In this document: in pieces, positions 1 to 9,946 of the stretch
Layout of the letters: each line of letters opens with the position of its first letter
How positions within the stretch are numbered: the first letter of the stretch is position 1
From: Vallitalea okinawensis
GTDB lineage: Bacteria; Bacillota; Clostridia; Lachnospirales; PQDH01
Assembly (NCBI RefSeq): GCF_002964605.1
Contig: NZ_PQDH01000003.1
Span: forward strand, 62,001-126,000
DNA length: 64,000 nt
Direction of reading: 5' to 3'
Translations under genes and position numbers: made by a program
The notes under the pieces: generated by a model
Told to the model about the DNA's origin: nothing
What the model saw: the letters and a program-made list of their open reading frames with translations, nothing else
The model's database searches: none

Positions 1-1760
1 GTATTTTCATAATCGAGTCACTTCATCTACCTCTTATATTTGATTTAAGAATGGGGGCTAGTTTTTTCTGGGAATTTGTTAGTGGTGTTCAGCTACCAGT
101 AGAAAACTATCGTATCTTATTGACTAATCGTTTATTCACTACATTTATTGCATTCTTTAATCTAGCATGTTATGTATTGGTTTATGTTATCAAGGGAAGA
201 AAAAATACTTATAAAACCAACAGAAATTCAAAGCTTCTTGATAAAGTAAGCATTGGTAATCGCTACTTTAAAATGACATCAACATATATGATTAGCGCTT
301 TATTGTTAATAGCTTTATTCACCATTCCTAGTTTAACCAAACAATTAGTTAATGACTGGTTGATGGTCCAGTATGTACTGTTATTAGTACCAACATTTTT
401 TATAGGTTCAGTGATATCTGAAGTGTTTGAGAATAAACGTGAAGGGTTTCTTTTCGTATCCAAGACCCCTGCTTATCGTCAGTTGATTACGAGAGTATTA
501 TGGGGAATCTTTTATTCCCAAGCATATATAGGTATTTTGTTTCTCATAGCCATACTTACAGGTACAGAAATATCCGCATTGAGATGGGTTATTGTTTCAG
601 TTGACAGTATGTTCTTAGCAATGTTAGCCTTAACAGCAGCTAATATCACTAGAAACTCACTATATGGTTATGGTCTAGTCATTATTTATTGGGGATTAAA
701 TCTTTTATTAGGTTCAGTTTTTGCAGAAAAGATTTGGTTCATGTCCATCTTTCTTAATTTATCGCTTATGTATACAACCCATTACAATAGTTTAATGACG
801 TTAACTCAATTTACCTTGCTACTCTTTCTTTTTAATGTGATCTGGTTAAGTAGATTTGAGAAAGCATGGAGATTTTTATTGAAGTTTACATCCCTAATAC
901 TTGTTATTACATTAGGTATAACTAGTTTATTTTATAGCATGAACCAAAAAAATCAAAGGCTTTTACCAAGTTATGTGAAAGTCGTTGATGAGGAGCAAAA
1001 CCTTATACAAAAGAATAATTATATTCTATACTATCCTAATGAGTTACCCTACTCTTTAGCTGAAGATTTGATTAATCAATGGGCTGCTCTACAAGAGAGA
1101 TTAACCAGCATTATTCAAATAAATGATTTGAAATATAAAGCAGTAATCTTAAAAGATGATATAACATCAAGTAATGATGAGTATCTGCGTTTTCCCTACT
1201 CTTATTTAACAGAATTTAATAAACCAAGATATAAAAGTTATGGTAGCTGGATGGAGACAATTTTGGAAAGTATCTTATTAGATACTGGTTTTGACAAAAT
1301 TAAGGACCCTATTTTTAAAGAAGCTCTGAAAATGTATTATAGTAAAACTGTTGGAATACCGGTATTAAGTGAACTGTATTCAGAAGACTATTTGCAGAAT
1401 TTTTATAAAGAATACTACTTGATGGATTCTATCCCCATCTTTGAAGAGAACCTAATTGTTTCTGGGAATAAGCCTCTAGCTGAACTCACCAAATACGATA
1501 TCGAGAATATACCAGCCTATTTATTACATTATGTTCATAACCAATACCCGATAGCTTACCAAACAATTTTATTGGAGTTGATGAATCATTCTGAACCTCT
1601 TAATATCAGTAACATTGAAGATATTTTTTATAAGCATACTCATGATGATCATGTAACTGATATTTTCACTAAATATACCTATCTTCAAAAAGAATATAAA
1701 AATGCTTTTAATAATCGACCACCACTACGTGAGAAAATAGATGAGGAGGAATTATATTGA
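1..1760 (+). CDS. ABC-2 type exporter permease with large extracytoplasmic domain, 5'-truncated by window edge
   Basis: Membrane subunit of an ABC exporter. The reading frame is open back to base 1, and the residues before the first Met (base 51) read as sensible protein, so the gene begins outside the window. The first ~300 residues hold about eight hydrophobic segments, including clusters near 30, 80-120, 140-165, 175-250 and 290. A roughly 260-residue hydrophilic stretch follows and is probably outside the membrane. ABC-2 permeases usually lack such a C-terminal domain; I do not recognise it and see no HExxH motif. The TGA overlaps the TTG start of the ATPase (TTGA), so the two are translationally coupled and probably form one transporter. 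The substrate is unknown. Confidence 0.7.
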   Translation, partial: IFIIESLHLPLIFDLRMGASFFWEFVSGVQLPVENYRILLTNRLFTTFIAFFNLACYVLVYVIKGRKNTYKTNRNSKLLDKVSIGNRYFKMTSTYMISALLLIALFTIPSLTKQLVNDWLMVQYVLLLVPTFFIGSVISEVFENKREGFLFVSKTPAYRQLITRVLWGIFYSQAYIGILFLIAILTGTEISALRWVIVSVDSMFLAMLALTAANITRNSLYGYGLVIIYWGLNLLLGSVFAEKIWFMSIFLNLSLMYTTHYNSLMTLTQFTLLLFLFNVIWLSRFEKAWRFLLKFTSLILVITLGITSLFYSMNQKNQRLLPSYVKVVDEEQNLIQKNNYILYYPNELPYSLAEDLINQWAALQERLTSIIQINDLKYKAVILKDDITSSNDEYLRFPYSYLTEFNKPRYKSYGSWMETILESILLDTGFDKIKDPIFKEALKMYYSKTVGIPVLSELYSEDYLQNFYKEYYLMDSIPIFEENLIVSGNKPLAELTKYDIENIPAYLLHYVHNQYPIAYQTILLELMNHSEPLNISNIEDIFYKHTHDDHVTDIFTKYTYLQKEYKNAFNNRPPLREKIDEEELY

Positions 1761-2641
1761 AAAACATTATTATCAACAACATCAATAAATCTTTCGGTAA
1801 AAAGCAAGTGCTTCAAAATATATCTTTAGAGATTAATGAAGGTATGTTTGGTTTATTAGGCCATAACGGTGCAGGAAAAACCACACTCATGCGGATTTTA
1901 ACAACATTATTAAATCCAGATCAAGGTCAGGTATACATCAATGGGTTAGATGCTCATAAAAATAGAAAGGCTATAAAAGAGAAAATTGGTTTTATGCCTC
2001 AAGAATTTTCATTATATAAAGAATTAACTGCGCTAGAGATGATTGACTATATAGCTTCTCTAAATGGGTTGAATGATAAAAAGCAACGATGTAAAAAAAT
2101 AATGGATACTCTGGAACAAGTTAATCTCATTGATGTAAAAGACCAAAAAATTGGTGGTTTCTCTGGTGGTATGAAAAGACGCCTAGGTATAGCTTTATCT
2201 GTAGTAAAGAATCCAGAGATATTAATAGTTGATGAGCCAACTGCTGGTTTAGATCCAGAAGAAAGAGTGAGGTTTAGAACCATGTTAGTTGAATTCAGTC
2301 AAAATAGAATTGTTATTCTCTCAACCCATATTGTTGAAGATATTTCCGCTTCTTGTGAACAACTAGCTTTGTTGGATGCTGGACAACTAGCGTTTTCAGG
2401 CACTCCAAGGGGATGGCTTAATCAAGTAAGTGGTCAAGTTTATGAGATAGAAGCCTATAATCGAAAAGAACTCTTGCAATTAAAAGATAATTATCCTATT
2501 ATATCCATGAGGCAATCTAACGAAGCAGTTATACTAAGACTACTTGCAGATTATCATCATGTACTGCCTAAAATGGTTCAGGTTGCTCCTAATCTCGAGG
2601 ATGCATACCTCCATTTTTGTCGCAAGAAGCAGTGTTGTTAA
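1757..2641 (+). CDS. ABC transporter ATP-binding protein (ABC-2 exporter type)
   Basis: ATPase that powers the permease encoded just upstream. Walker A GHNGAGKTT is at about residues 35-43. The signature FSGGMKRRLGIA, Walker B LIVDEPTAGLD and the H-loop STHIVED follow in order. At 294 aa it has the usual CcmA/DrrA-type length with a short C-terminal extension. The start is TTG at 1757, supported by AGGAGGA at 1744-1750 with 6-nt spacing and by the 4-bp overlap with the permease stop. It is cytoplasmic and membrane-associated through its partner. The next ATPase belongs to a different subfamily, so two separate transporters lie side by side. Confidence 0.88.
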   Translation: MKNIIINNINKSFGKKQVLQNISLEINEGMFGLLGHNGAGKTTLMRILTTLLNPDQGQVYINGLDAHKNRKAIKEKIGFMPQEFSLYKELTALEMIDYIASLNGLNDKKQRCKKIMDTLEQVNLIDVKDQKIGGFSGGMKRRLGIALSVVKNPEILIVDEPTAGLDPEERVRFRTMLVEFSQNRIVILSTHIVEDISASCEQLALLDAGQLAFSGTPRGWLNQVSGQVYEIEAYNRKELLQLKDNYPIISMRQSNEAVILRLLADYHHVLPKMVQVAPNLEDAYLHFCRKKQCC

Positions 2642-2673
2642 CTGCAAATAATGCCTACCTTTAGGAGGTTATC

Positions 2674-3438
2674 ATGTACTTATTAGAAGGTAATAACATC
2701 ACGAAAATTTATCAATCTAGAAAAAATTCTGCAGTAACCAAAGCTGTTGATGGTATAGATATACGTATAATGGAGGGAGAATTTGTAGGCATAATGGGTC
2801 CTTCGGGGAGTGGTAAAACCACTCTACTCAATGTTTTGAGTGGGCTTGATGACTTAACCAACGGCGAACTGTCTATCAATCAGCAAGATTTACTTAAAAT
2901 GAATGACGAGGATTCAGCTAAATATCGAAGAAAAAATATGGGGTTTATCTTTCAAGATTTTAACCTATTAGATAGTCTTACTTTGGAGGAAAACATTCGG
3001 TTACCTCTCATTCTAGATAAAAAGCTGACTATCAAGAAAGAAAAAGATGTACAACGTATTATCTCTTATTTAGGTATTGAAGCCATTAAAGATAAGTATC
3101 CTTGGAATGTATCCGGTGGTCAGCAACAACGTACTGCTATTGCTATGGCAATGATCAATGATCCTAAAATTATCTTTGCAGATGAACCTACAGGTAACTT
3201 GGATTCCAAGTCTTCTAATCTTGTGATGAGGAGTCTTCAACGCTTGAACAAAGATGAGAAGCGAACGATTCTCATGGTGACCCACGATCCTTTCGCTGCT
3301 AGCTATTGTAATCGGATTCTCTTTCTAGTTGATGGTCGAATTCACTTAGAGATTATCAAAGAAGGTTCTAATAACACCTTCTTTGATAAAATACTCGACT
3401 GCTTTACTGTCATGGGAGGTGTGGAAAGTGACTTTTAA
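2674..3438 (+). CDS. BceA/MacB-type ABC transporter ATP-binding protein
   Basis: ATPase of the family that pairs with FtsX-like permeases in peptide-antibiotic sensing and detoxification (BceAB, YxdLM). Walker A GPSGSGKTT is at residues 42-50. The Q-loop FIFQDFNLLDSLT, the signature VSGGQQQRTAIAMA and Walker B IIFADEPTGNLDS are typical of this subfamily. AGGAGG lies 6 nt before ATG 2674. The last 11 bases overlap the start of the permease gene, so translation is probably coupled. Bce modules are commonly linked to a BceRS two-component system, but none is visible next to this pair; it could lie left of the window. Confidence 0.88.
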   Translation: MYLLEGNNITKIYQSRKNSAVTKAVDGIDIRIMEGEFVGIMGPSGSGKTTLLNVLSGLDDLTNGELSINQQDLLKMNDEDSAKYRRKNMGFIFQDFNLLDSLTLEENIRLPLILDKKLTIKKEKDVQRIISYLGIEAIKDKYPWNVSGGQQQRTAIAMAMINDPKIIFADEPTGNLDSKSSNLVMRSLQRLNKDEKRTILMVTHDPFAASYCNRILFLVDGRIHLEIIKEGSNNTFFDKILDCFTVMGGVESDF

Positions 3439-5332
3439 GACCATCGCTTTGAAGAATCTACGTTTTAATATTAAAAAATATATATTATTTATAGGTTCAG
3501 GTTCATTTACTATCATGATTTTTTACTTGATTACCTCTCTCTACTTTAATAAAAACTTTATGAATCAAGCACCCCAAATAGCTCCTGAGATTATTTTATT
3601 AGCTATTATACTAATTGGCTTTTTCTCTTTCGTTTATAGTTTCTTTTGCTATAGTTTGTACATTAAAGCTAAATGTAAGGAGATGGGTCTTTACCAAGTT
3701 ATGGGGTTATCCAAAAAAATGATTAAATGTATTATTTCATTTGAGATGATAGGTATGTCAGTCATAACTTTACTTCTTGGTCTAGTGATGGGATTACTGT
3801 TTTCCTATATTTTTATACTAGGTGCATTGCGTTTTACCAATCTCGATGTGATTCGTTTTGAAGTTGACTTAATTCCAATAGGTATAACTTTATTGACCTA
3901 TGGAACTTTTTATACTCTAATGATGTTTATACAAGTTAAGACTGTTTCTAGTCAGAATGTTATTCAGCTAATGAAAGCATCAAGAGTTAGTCATTTCACC
4001 AATAAATGCAATAGTAAGACAGCAATAATGGGATTAATCATCATCATTGGTTCATTTGCAGCAGCATTTTACCTACGCATACATAGTGAAATTCCCTTTG
4101 TCATTGCTTATTTTTTGATCAGTGTATTGATAAGTCTAGTAGGTCTTTATCTCACTATTAGTAACCTTAGCGCTCTCATTATTCAAGTTTTAAAAGGTCA
4201 TCGCAAGTGGTTAAGTAATCATATGATCAGTATAAAAGAATTAGATTACCGATACTTCCAATATAAAAATACGATTTTTCTTTTAACACTACTAAGCAGT
4301 ATCACTTTGATAGCTGCTGAATTTGCTGTCAGTAGTTATATGACATTACCCAATTACTATAAAGCTTTTGAGTTATATGATATGGTAGTTGTAAGTGAAA
4401 GTACAGATGAGATTAACCTTCATGAAGCATTAAATGATTATATTCATTGTGAAGGGATTACACCCTCCTTTCATACTTTTTTTTCGTGTCCCGTTATTAA
4501 GATTATAGGAAGAGATGGAAGCTATGTCAGTTACTCAAGCCTATTATCAACTTCACAATATAATCAACTATCAGATAACCCTGTTACTCTTTCTCCTGGT
4601 GATTGGCTTTTTACCCATAGTACATACTATGAGGTTGACTATTATGATTACTGGGGTCCTTTCTATTATAAGAATAAGGATGAAATGATTGAAATACCTG
4701 TGGTCAGTGAGACAAGTCATGTTTTCATTAATGATTCAGTTAGGAATGATACTTTTCTCATAATAGATGACACTTATTATAATGAATTAGAAAAAGACTA
4801 TATGGATACTAGAACATATCATTTAATAAATTTTAGTGATATGAGGGATGAAGAACGGATGTATCAATTCTTATATTCGATTACAGAAAATCCTAGACAC
4901 TCACTTTACTCAAAAAAGTACTACTTAGACAAGAAGAGCAAAGAGGTTTCATTTACTGCTTATTTAACGCTATCAGTTAGTATAGCATTTTTTGTTGCTC
5001 TTTGTAGTTCGTTATATTTCAAAATAATAAGTGACATGGATATTTTTAGAGACAGTTATAAAAAACTCTATCGAATAGGTATTACAGCCAAAGAAATGAA
5101 AAGTATTATGAAAAAGATTATCTCTCCAATCATTATCGCTGAAAGTCTTTTAGGAAGTCTTTACTCACTTTACTATTTTTTTGTGTTAGCATGGGAATCG
5201 CCAACTAGCTTATTACAACAACATTTTCATAATATTTTAATGATTATTGCCTTCTTTTATATGACTCAATTTATCCTTTATAAAATAATCATTTATAACA
5301 TTTCTACTTCCATAAGTAAAAAGGGCGTGTGA
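3428..5332 (+). CDS. BceB-like FtsX-family ABC permease
   Basis: Permease partner of the preceding ATPase. I chose GTG 3428 (VTFKTIALKNLRFNIKKY), because GGGAGGTG stands about 7 nt upstream and BceB proteins start with exactly this kind of TF..(A/N)L.N...Y motif. The ATG at 3383 has no SD and would add 15 residues. The product is about 634 aa, close to BceB. It has an N-terminal helix, FtsX-like helices around residues 40-280, a hydrophilic block of roughly 190 residues (about 335-525) corresponding to the large extracellular domain that binds peptide antibiotics in this family, and three C-terminal helices. The stop codon lies inside the terminator stem. A role in defence against a cell-wall-active peptide is inferred from the family. 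Confidence 0.85.
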   Translation: MTFKTIALKNLRFNIKKYILFIGSGSFTIMIFYLITSLYFNKNFMNQAPQIAPEIILLAIILIGFFSFVYSFFCYSLYIKAKCKEMGLYQVMGLSKKMIKCIISFEMIGMSVITLLLGLVMGLLFSYIFILGALRFTNLDVIRFEVDLIPIGITLLTYGTFYTLMMFIQVKTVSSQNVIQLMKASRVSHFTNKCNSKTAIMGLIIIIGSFAAAFYLRIHSEIPFVIAYFLISVLISLVGLYLTISNLSALIIQVLKGHRKWLSNHMISIKELDYRYFQYKNTIFLLTLLSSITLIAAEFAVSSYMTLPNYYKAFELYDMVVVSESTDEINLHEALNDYIHCEGITPSFHTFFSCPVIKIIGRDGSYVSYSSLLSTSQYNQLSDNPVTLSPGDWLFTHSTYYEVDYYDYWGPFYYKNKDEMIEIPVVSETSHVFINDSVRNDTFLIIDDTYYNELEKDYMDTRTYHLINFSDMRDEERMYQFLYSITENPRHSLYSKKYYLDKKSKEVSFTAYLTLSVSIAFFVALCSSLYFKIISDMDIFRDSYKKLYRIGITAKEMKSIMKKIISPIIIAESLLGSLYSLYYFFVLAWESPTSLLQQHFHNILMIIAFFYMTQFILYKIIIYNISTSISKKGV

Positions 5333-5357
5333 TCCATTTGGATCACGAGCCCTTTTT
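5318..5357 (+). terminator. Intrinsic terminator, probably bidirectional, between convergent genes
   Basis: A-rich left arm AAAAAGGGC(g)TGTGATCC, loop ATTT, right arm GGATCAC(g)AGCCCTTTTT. The stem contains the permease stop codon, and its T-run reaches the end of the convergent DJ-1 gene. It can serve both strands. Confidence 0.85.
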
Positions 5358-5928
5358 ATCCCTTAAGAATTTTTTTATATTCTTCTATGTCTTCATCGCT
5401 ATAGAGTTTAAGATATTTCGTGATTGCAATAGCGAAATCAATGAAAGCAACTCCTTTAGCAGTTATGACGTTCTTGTCTATCATAACTCGGTCATTGACA
5501 TAATTTTCTCGTGGAAAAGGATCTTCACCATATAAAGCTTTGTGATCATCAGACCAGTTAGCTAAAGATGTTGCAAAGCGATGATGATCAAGTATGCCTG
5601 CTTTAGCTAAATAATAAGGTGCTGCACAAATGGCAGATACAAGCTTTTTCTCCTTATATAGTTTTTGAATAAGTGTTATTAGATGAGGTCGCGCATCCAT
5701 GTTAAAACCGCCTGGAATAATTAATCCTTCTGTCTCCTGATCCAGTACTTCATCTACTGTTTTTTCTGGTAGGTATACTAAACCACACTTTGATCTGATT
5801 GGGTCTAAGGTATAGGCTATGGGGGTTATTTTGTATGCTTCTTCACCACCAGCACCTAAAATATGCGCTACTAATGTGACTTCAAAATCAGCCATATCCT
5901 CGTAGAGAAAAAATAAGATATTCTTCAT
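5356..5928 (-). CDS. DJ-1/PfpI family protein
   Basis: Class I glutamine amidotransferase-like fold (DJ-1/ThiJ/PfpI). The nucleophile elbow SAICAAPYYLAKAGIL places Cys101 where DJ-1 family members have their reactive cysteine, and Glu16 (ADFEVT) matches the conserved partner glutamate. The length of 190 aa is standard. Family members act as glyoxalases or deglycases, chaperones or redox sensors, and the sequence does not say which applies here. AGGAGG precedes the ATG. The gene stands alone and converges on the Bce-like operon, sharing its terminator. The roughly 195 bp upstream, up to the next gene, hold no feature I can identify. Confidence 0.85.
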   Translation of the reverse strand: MKNILFFLYEDMADFEVTLVAHILGAGGEEAYKITPIAYTLDPIRSKCGLVYLPEKTVDEVLDQETEGLIIPGGFNMDARPHLITLIQKLYKEKKLVSAICAAPYYLAKAGILDHHRFATSLANWSDDHKALYGEDPFPRENYVNDRVMIDKNVITAKGVAFIDFAIAITKYLKLYSDEDIEEYKKILKG

Positions 5929-6124
5929 CTAAATCCTCCTTTGTATTTATAATCTATGACCCAAATTACTCACAATCAATCATTAAGCTATGCACCGCAT
6001 TTGAACCTCTAAGCATCCTTATCATTTAAAGGTGATCCAGGTGGAATCTTAAAACAAGAAGGATACAAATAAATCCAAATTCAGCACATATCTTCAACGT
6101 TTATCATGAATAATTTGGTTCTGA

Positions 6125-7252
6125 TTAATCATCTGCATAATAATCAGCGATAATTTCATCCTTACTATAACTTAACTCCTTAATATAGTATGGAATAAAA
6201 TCTTCAAAATGGTTAAACAATTGCTTGTTCTCAGCATAAAAAGCAATCTGTTCTACAGATTCTTCAATCATATAAAAACCTTGCTTAACCTGATAGTCCA
6301 CATATTTTATATAAGTTGCCTCATCATACTGTGTCTTAAGGTAATAAGCCGTAACGCTTCTCGTTAAGAGTTCAGATAAAAAAGTATTCATGTCAATAAT
6401 ATTTTTTTCTTTCATTAAGTTAGTAACAGGATAAAAATAATGAACAAGTCCCAGTTGATTAATTAGTTCTTGATGTCTATTAATTAAGGGCTGGTAGAGG
6501 AACTTACTCCAACGACTAATCGTTAATAAGTTCTGATTAGCAGTTGTTTGACTACTACTATCAGTTAAGTAAAAGATATGAAAAAGTATGTTTTTATCAC
6601 CCTGCTCCTCAATAAAAAGTACCATATCACTATGATCAACATCAGGTATGAGAATAATATTATAAAACTCTATTGGTTGTCCAAAAAAATTACTTAACCA
6701 AGTATAGAGCCCTATATCTAAGTCGTTTCTAAAATTGTAAATAATATCTGTATAATCAGCTATATCACTGTCATAGTTCTGGGTTTTATAATGACACTGT
6801 TCATAGAAATCCTTTAAAGAATGGTAGAATTGTAATGATGGGCTTTCTTTCTCATCTAGTTGGAGATGAAGCATGTTTGTACTATAAGAGTTCTTCACAC
6901 TTATATAATTGTAAAGCTGGTTTTTTGAAGAGGATGTTAACATACTCTTCGTCTGTTCTACTATACCATCTACTATTTCTTGTTCAGCGGACAAATAATG
7001 AGAGGCATCGGGGTTTTCAATCATGTCAATTAGTTCCGTTAATAATTGAACCTCAGGAATGATCTCAATAATCATCTTAGGGTCATTCTCTGAAGCTGCT
7101 TTATTCCTATTAAGATCAAACTTTTCCACAATCCCTGTCTCTTGAACTTGATCATCAGCTTTTCCGACATACATGCCAACTGCTACGCCTAATAACATTG
7201 TAACTAACAGCGCTATAACCAATAAAAATATGTATTTTGAAGTATTAATCAT
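6125..7252 (-). CDS. Membrane-anchored protein of unknown function
   Basis: I do not recognise this protein with confidence. The preferred start is ATG 7252 (MINTSKYIFLLV), because AAGGAG sits 9 nt upstream; longer starts up to 7324 lack good spacing. This gives about 375 aa: one N-terminal transmembrane segment (residues ~7-28) followed by a long, mostly helical extracytoplasmic part rich in aromatic and acidic residues. It has no lipobox cysteine and no HExxH. The general look resembles uncharacterised membrane-tethered peptidase-like proteins such as DUF4932, but that is a weak impression. It is a single gene between the DJ-1 gene and the Lnr-like operon, all on the minus strand. Confidence 0.6.
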   Translation of the reverse strand: MINTSKYIFLLVIALLVTMLLGVAVGMYVGKADDQVQETGIVEKFDLNRNKAASENDPKMIIEIIPEVQLLTELIDMIENPDASHYLSAEQEIVDGIVEQTKSMLTSSSKNQLYNYISVKNSYSTNMLHLQLDEKESPSLQFYHSLKDFYEQCHYKTQNYDSDIADYTDIIYNFRNDLDIGLYTWLSNFFGQPIEFYNIILIPDVDHSDMVLFIEEQGDKNILFHIFYLTDSSSQTTANQNLLTISRWSKFLYQPLINRHQELINQLGLVHYFYPVTNLMKEKNIIDMNTFLSELLTRSVTAYYLKTQYDEATYIKYVDYQVKQGFYMIEESVEQIAFYAENKQLFNHFEDFIPYYIKELSYSKDEIIADYYADD

Positions 7253-7402
7253 CCCCGAACACTCCTTCGTGCCCATTTCTCCTCTCATTATAATACGTAT
7301 GGTAAATTTATGCAATATAATCACTATAATTATTCAATGAGTACTTTAACTTAAATTCTTATATACTTGACGCTATTAGTCTTACTTGAAATACTAACAT
7401 TT

Positions 7403-7432
7403 AAAAAGCTTACCCATTACCGGATAAGCTTC
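7403..7432 (-). terminator. Terminator of the Lnr-like operon
   Basis: Read on the minus strand, AAGCTTA...TAAGCTT is followed by a run of T (bases 7403-7406). It lies just beyond the stop of the last permease gene. Confidence 0.65.
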
Positions 7433-7442
7433 TCATTTATTT

Positions 7443-8630
7443 CTATTCGGTTCTTAAAACACGCCTACCCACCATAAAGAATAAACAACTCATTAAAAGC
7501 ATTACAGCGATAGCTTGATAGGCTTCTATTGCTCCATGATCATTCATAACTAGCATCTTAATTGAATTTAATGCCCATTTATGTGGCGTAATATTACTCA
7601 AAGTTAATAGTACTTTGTTGGTTACTATCTCTAGGGGCCACATACAGCCCCCTAGCATACCTAAGCTTGTTAATACGATAGGCGTAATAGCTGATAATTG
7701 ACTATAGGTTTTAACAAGACCCGATAAAAATAGTCCTAAGCAAGTCATTGCTAATATAAATGTAAAGAAAACTAATAGTATCAGAGGTAATTGGTTTCCC
7801 CAATCCACATTGAATAAATACTTACCTGCTAAAACCAGAATAGTAATCTGAATAATACCTTGAAAAACAGTAAAAATCATATTACCTGCTAAATATATAT
7901 CCTTTGATACTGGAGATATCATGATACGATTGAATGTATACTTTTTCTTATCACTTAATATATCAGCAATATTATAAACTATTGGAAATGTACTGAAGAA
8001 TAACGTAAAGCCAATTAAAGTGTGAATAAGATTGTCATATGAGTTATTAGACACTTTATCACTGCTGGTTATAACATCGGAATTAAACGATTGTAAATGT
8101 CTCTGTCTAACATTATAGAGTTTATAGTTATCTATTAATTGACTATTGAAACTTTCCTCTTCTATATCATTGGTGTCACCAATAAATTCATATAAGGTCT
8201 TCATTAATTGTATCCTTGATGCCGTCAGCTGCATGGTGCTTTGCAGAAGATTATTCAATTGAATTGTTTCAACGACATCTTTCTGCTTGATTAATTCAAC
8301 CCTTACTTCTTTACCTTGTTTCAAATTTTCTCCAAATTCGTCCTTAATAACAACAGCAGCAACAGCTTGATTATTTTTTACTTGAGACAGTGCCTTATCT
8401 TCATCTGAAGAATGAAACTCGAAGATATCATGTTCTAGTAATTGTTGAATAAATAACTCAGAAGATGTTGATTGATCTAAATCCACAATGTAAACTGGTG
8501 GATGATAATCTCCTCCCATAGAAGTTCCAAAGATTGCAGTAAGAAAAAGACCCAACCCAACCATAATAAGCATGATAATAAAATTATTTTTGAATGTTCT
8601 CGATCTTAAATAGAGAATTGCTTTTAACAT
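7443..8630 (-). CDS. ABC-2 family permease, LnrN-like
   Basis: Second permease of a linearmycin-resistance-like exporter. At 395 aa it has an N-terminal helix, an extracytoplasmic domain of about 170 residues (~45-215) and five or six C-terminal helices, the arrangement of ABC-2 permeases of the YhgE/LnrMN kind. Its ATG overlaps the end of the preceding permease by 7 bp. Gene order (kinase, regulator, [lipoprotein], ATPase, permease, permease) matches lnrJKLMN of Bacillus subtilis, which exports polyene-like linearmycins. By inference this pump removes a membrane-active lipid-like toxin. A terminator follows at 7403-7432. Confidence 0.78.
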   Translation of the reverse strand: MLKAILYLRSRTFKNNFIIMLIMVGLGLFLTAIFGTSMGGDYHPPVYIVDLDQSTSSELFIQQLLEHDIFEFHSSDEDKALSQVKNNQAVAAVVIKDEFGENLKQGKEVRVELIKQKDVVETIQLNNLLQSTMQLTASRIQLMKTLYEFIGDTNDIEEESFNSQLIDNYKLYNVRQRHLQSFNSDVITSSDKVSNNSYDNLIHTLIGFTLFFSTFPIVYNIADILSDKKKYTFNRIMISPVSKDIYLAGNMIFTVFQGIIQITILVLAGKYLFNVDWGNQLPLILLVFFTFILAMTCLGLFLSGLVKTYSQLSAITPIVLTSLGMLGGCMWPLEIVTNKVLLTLSNITPHKWALNSIKMLVMNDHGAIEAYQAIAVMLLMSCLFFMVGRRVLRTE

Positions 8631-9934
8631 GTTATACGGTCACCTCTTTTTCTTGTTAGAATAAATGAAATACCTAAAAATACTAGAGTAATGATTACCA
8701 AAGCAAGAATATTCTCAGATACTTCACTGATAGGAGCGCCAGATAATAATTTAATCGTACCATCTAGATAAAGCCCGTTTATTGTAAACTTTGATAAAAC
8801 CTGAATCGGCTCAGGTAAGACATAAATAGGTATATAGCTACCACCTATAAGAGCAAGTATTTGAACCACTACACTTTCAAATGCTGCTAAAACAGTATAA
8901 TTATTAAACACTAAAATAGCAAAACTGAACATCAATCCTAAACTTCCAATAGCGCACGATGCTACAACACTTAGTAAAAGTATATCACTTAAATTATTCC
9001 AAGTGACACCGAACATGATACGAGAATAGACGATCATTGTAAGTACTTGTATCATAGCGATGATTACTATTACCAAGAATTTTGCCATAAAAATTTTCTT
9101 TTCATGTAATCCGGCTACTAAAATTCGTTGATGGGTTTTTTCACTTAACTCATCCATTAAAGTACGACCAGCCAACCCAGCTGTAAACAACATGAACATA
9201 GCTAGCATACCTACGGTGACATAGGTAAAACTATCAATAACATGGTAACCTTCTACGGTACGTTCATAAACGGTTATAGGTAGATCATAGCCATCACTAT
9301 AGATGGATTCAAACAGTACATCCATTTCACTTAATCCTTCTAAGCCTTTATAACCCAATACCGTATCCATTGCAATGGACTTATTGATAATATCATTATT
9401 AAGCTTTTCGTTGAAACCATTAACTAAATCAATGACAACATACTTGAAATAATTGGATTCAGGGTTAGGAATGATGGATATAGTAGTTCTATTTCGGTTA
9501 GGTGTATACAAACTAACAAAACCATTTAAAACAAAATCTTCTGGTAGAATAACTATAGCTGATATTTCATTGTCAGCTATATCTTTCTTTGCCTCTTCCA
9601 TAGATGTTACCTTATATGTTATTAATGATGGTAACTGATCTAGAAAATACTCAAAAAACATAGTATCCAGATTATAGTCCATTAGTGTCTCTTGATCTAG
9701 CTCCATATTATAGCTATTCTTAGCAAGATTCTTAAAATTTTCTACTTCATCTTCCAGATTATATTCTTGTACTATATCGATTTTAATAACATCTTCTATA
9801 CCAAATGAACCAAATGTACCTTGCAAAGCAAAGCCAAGAATGGATGATAAAATAATAGGCATCAGGAGAATAGTTACTAACAATTTTCTGTCCTTGATAA
9901 GGATAACAAAATCTTTTTTTAATAAATTCAGCAT
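8624..9934 (-). CDS. ABC-2 family permease, LnrM-like
   Basis: First permease of the Lnr-like exporter, 436 aa. It has an N-terminal helix at ~15-38, a large extracytoplasmic domain at ~40-235, then five or six helices ending in a basic cytoplasmic tail. AGGAGGGGG lies about 5 nt before the ATG, and the ATPase stop is 12 nt upstream. It overlaps the next permease by 7 bp, which suggests a 1:1 heterodimer. Function is inferred from the operon, since permease sequences of this type do not reveal the substrate. Confidence 0.8.
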   Translation of the reverse strand: MLNLLKKDFVILIKDRKLLVTILLMPIILSSILGFALQGTFGSFGIEDVIKIDIVQEYNLEDEVENFKNLAKNSYNMELDQETLMDYNLDTMFFEYFLDQLPSLITYKVTSMEEAKKDIADNEISAIVILPEDFVLNGFVSLYTPNRNRTTISIIPNPESNYFKYVVIDLVNGFNEKLNNDIINKSIAMDTVLGYKGLEGLSEMDVLFESIYSDGYDLPITVYERTVEGYHVIDSFTYVTVGMLAMFMLFTAGLAGRTLMDELSEKTHQRILVAGLHEKKIFMAKFLVIVIIAMIQVLTMIVYSRIMFGVTWNNLSDILLLSVVASCAIGSLGLMFSFAILVFNNYTVLAAFESVVVQILALIGGSYIPIYVLPEPIQVLSKFTINGLYLDGTIKLLSGAPISEVSENILALVIITLVFLGISFILTRKRGDRITC

Positions 9935-9946
9935 TCTTCCCCCTCC

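Noticed and set aside
5329-5535. Plus-strand frame after the Bce-like permease
   Set aside because: It runs antisense through the DJ-1 gene and the terminator, and has no SD.
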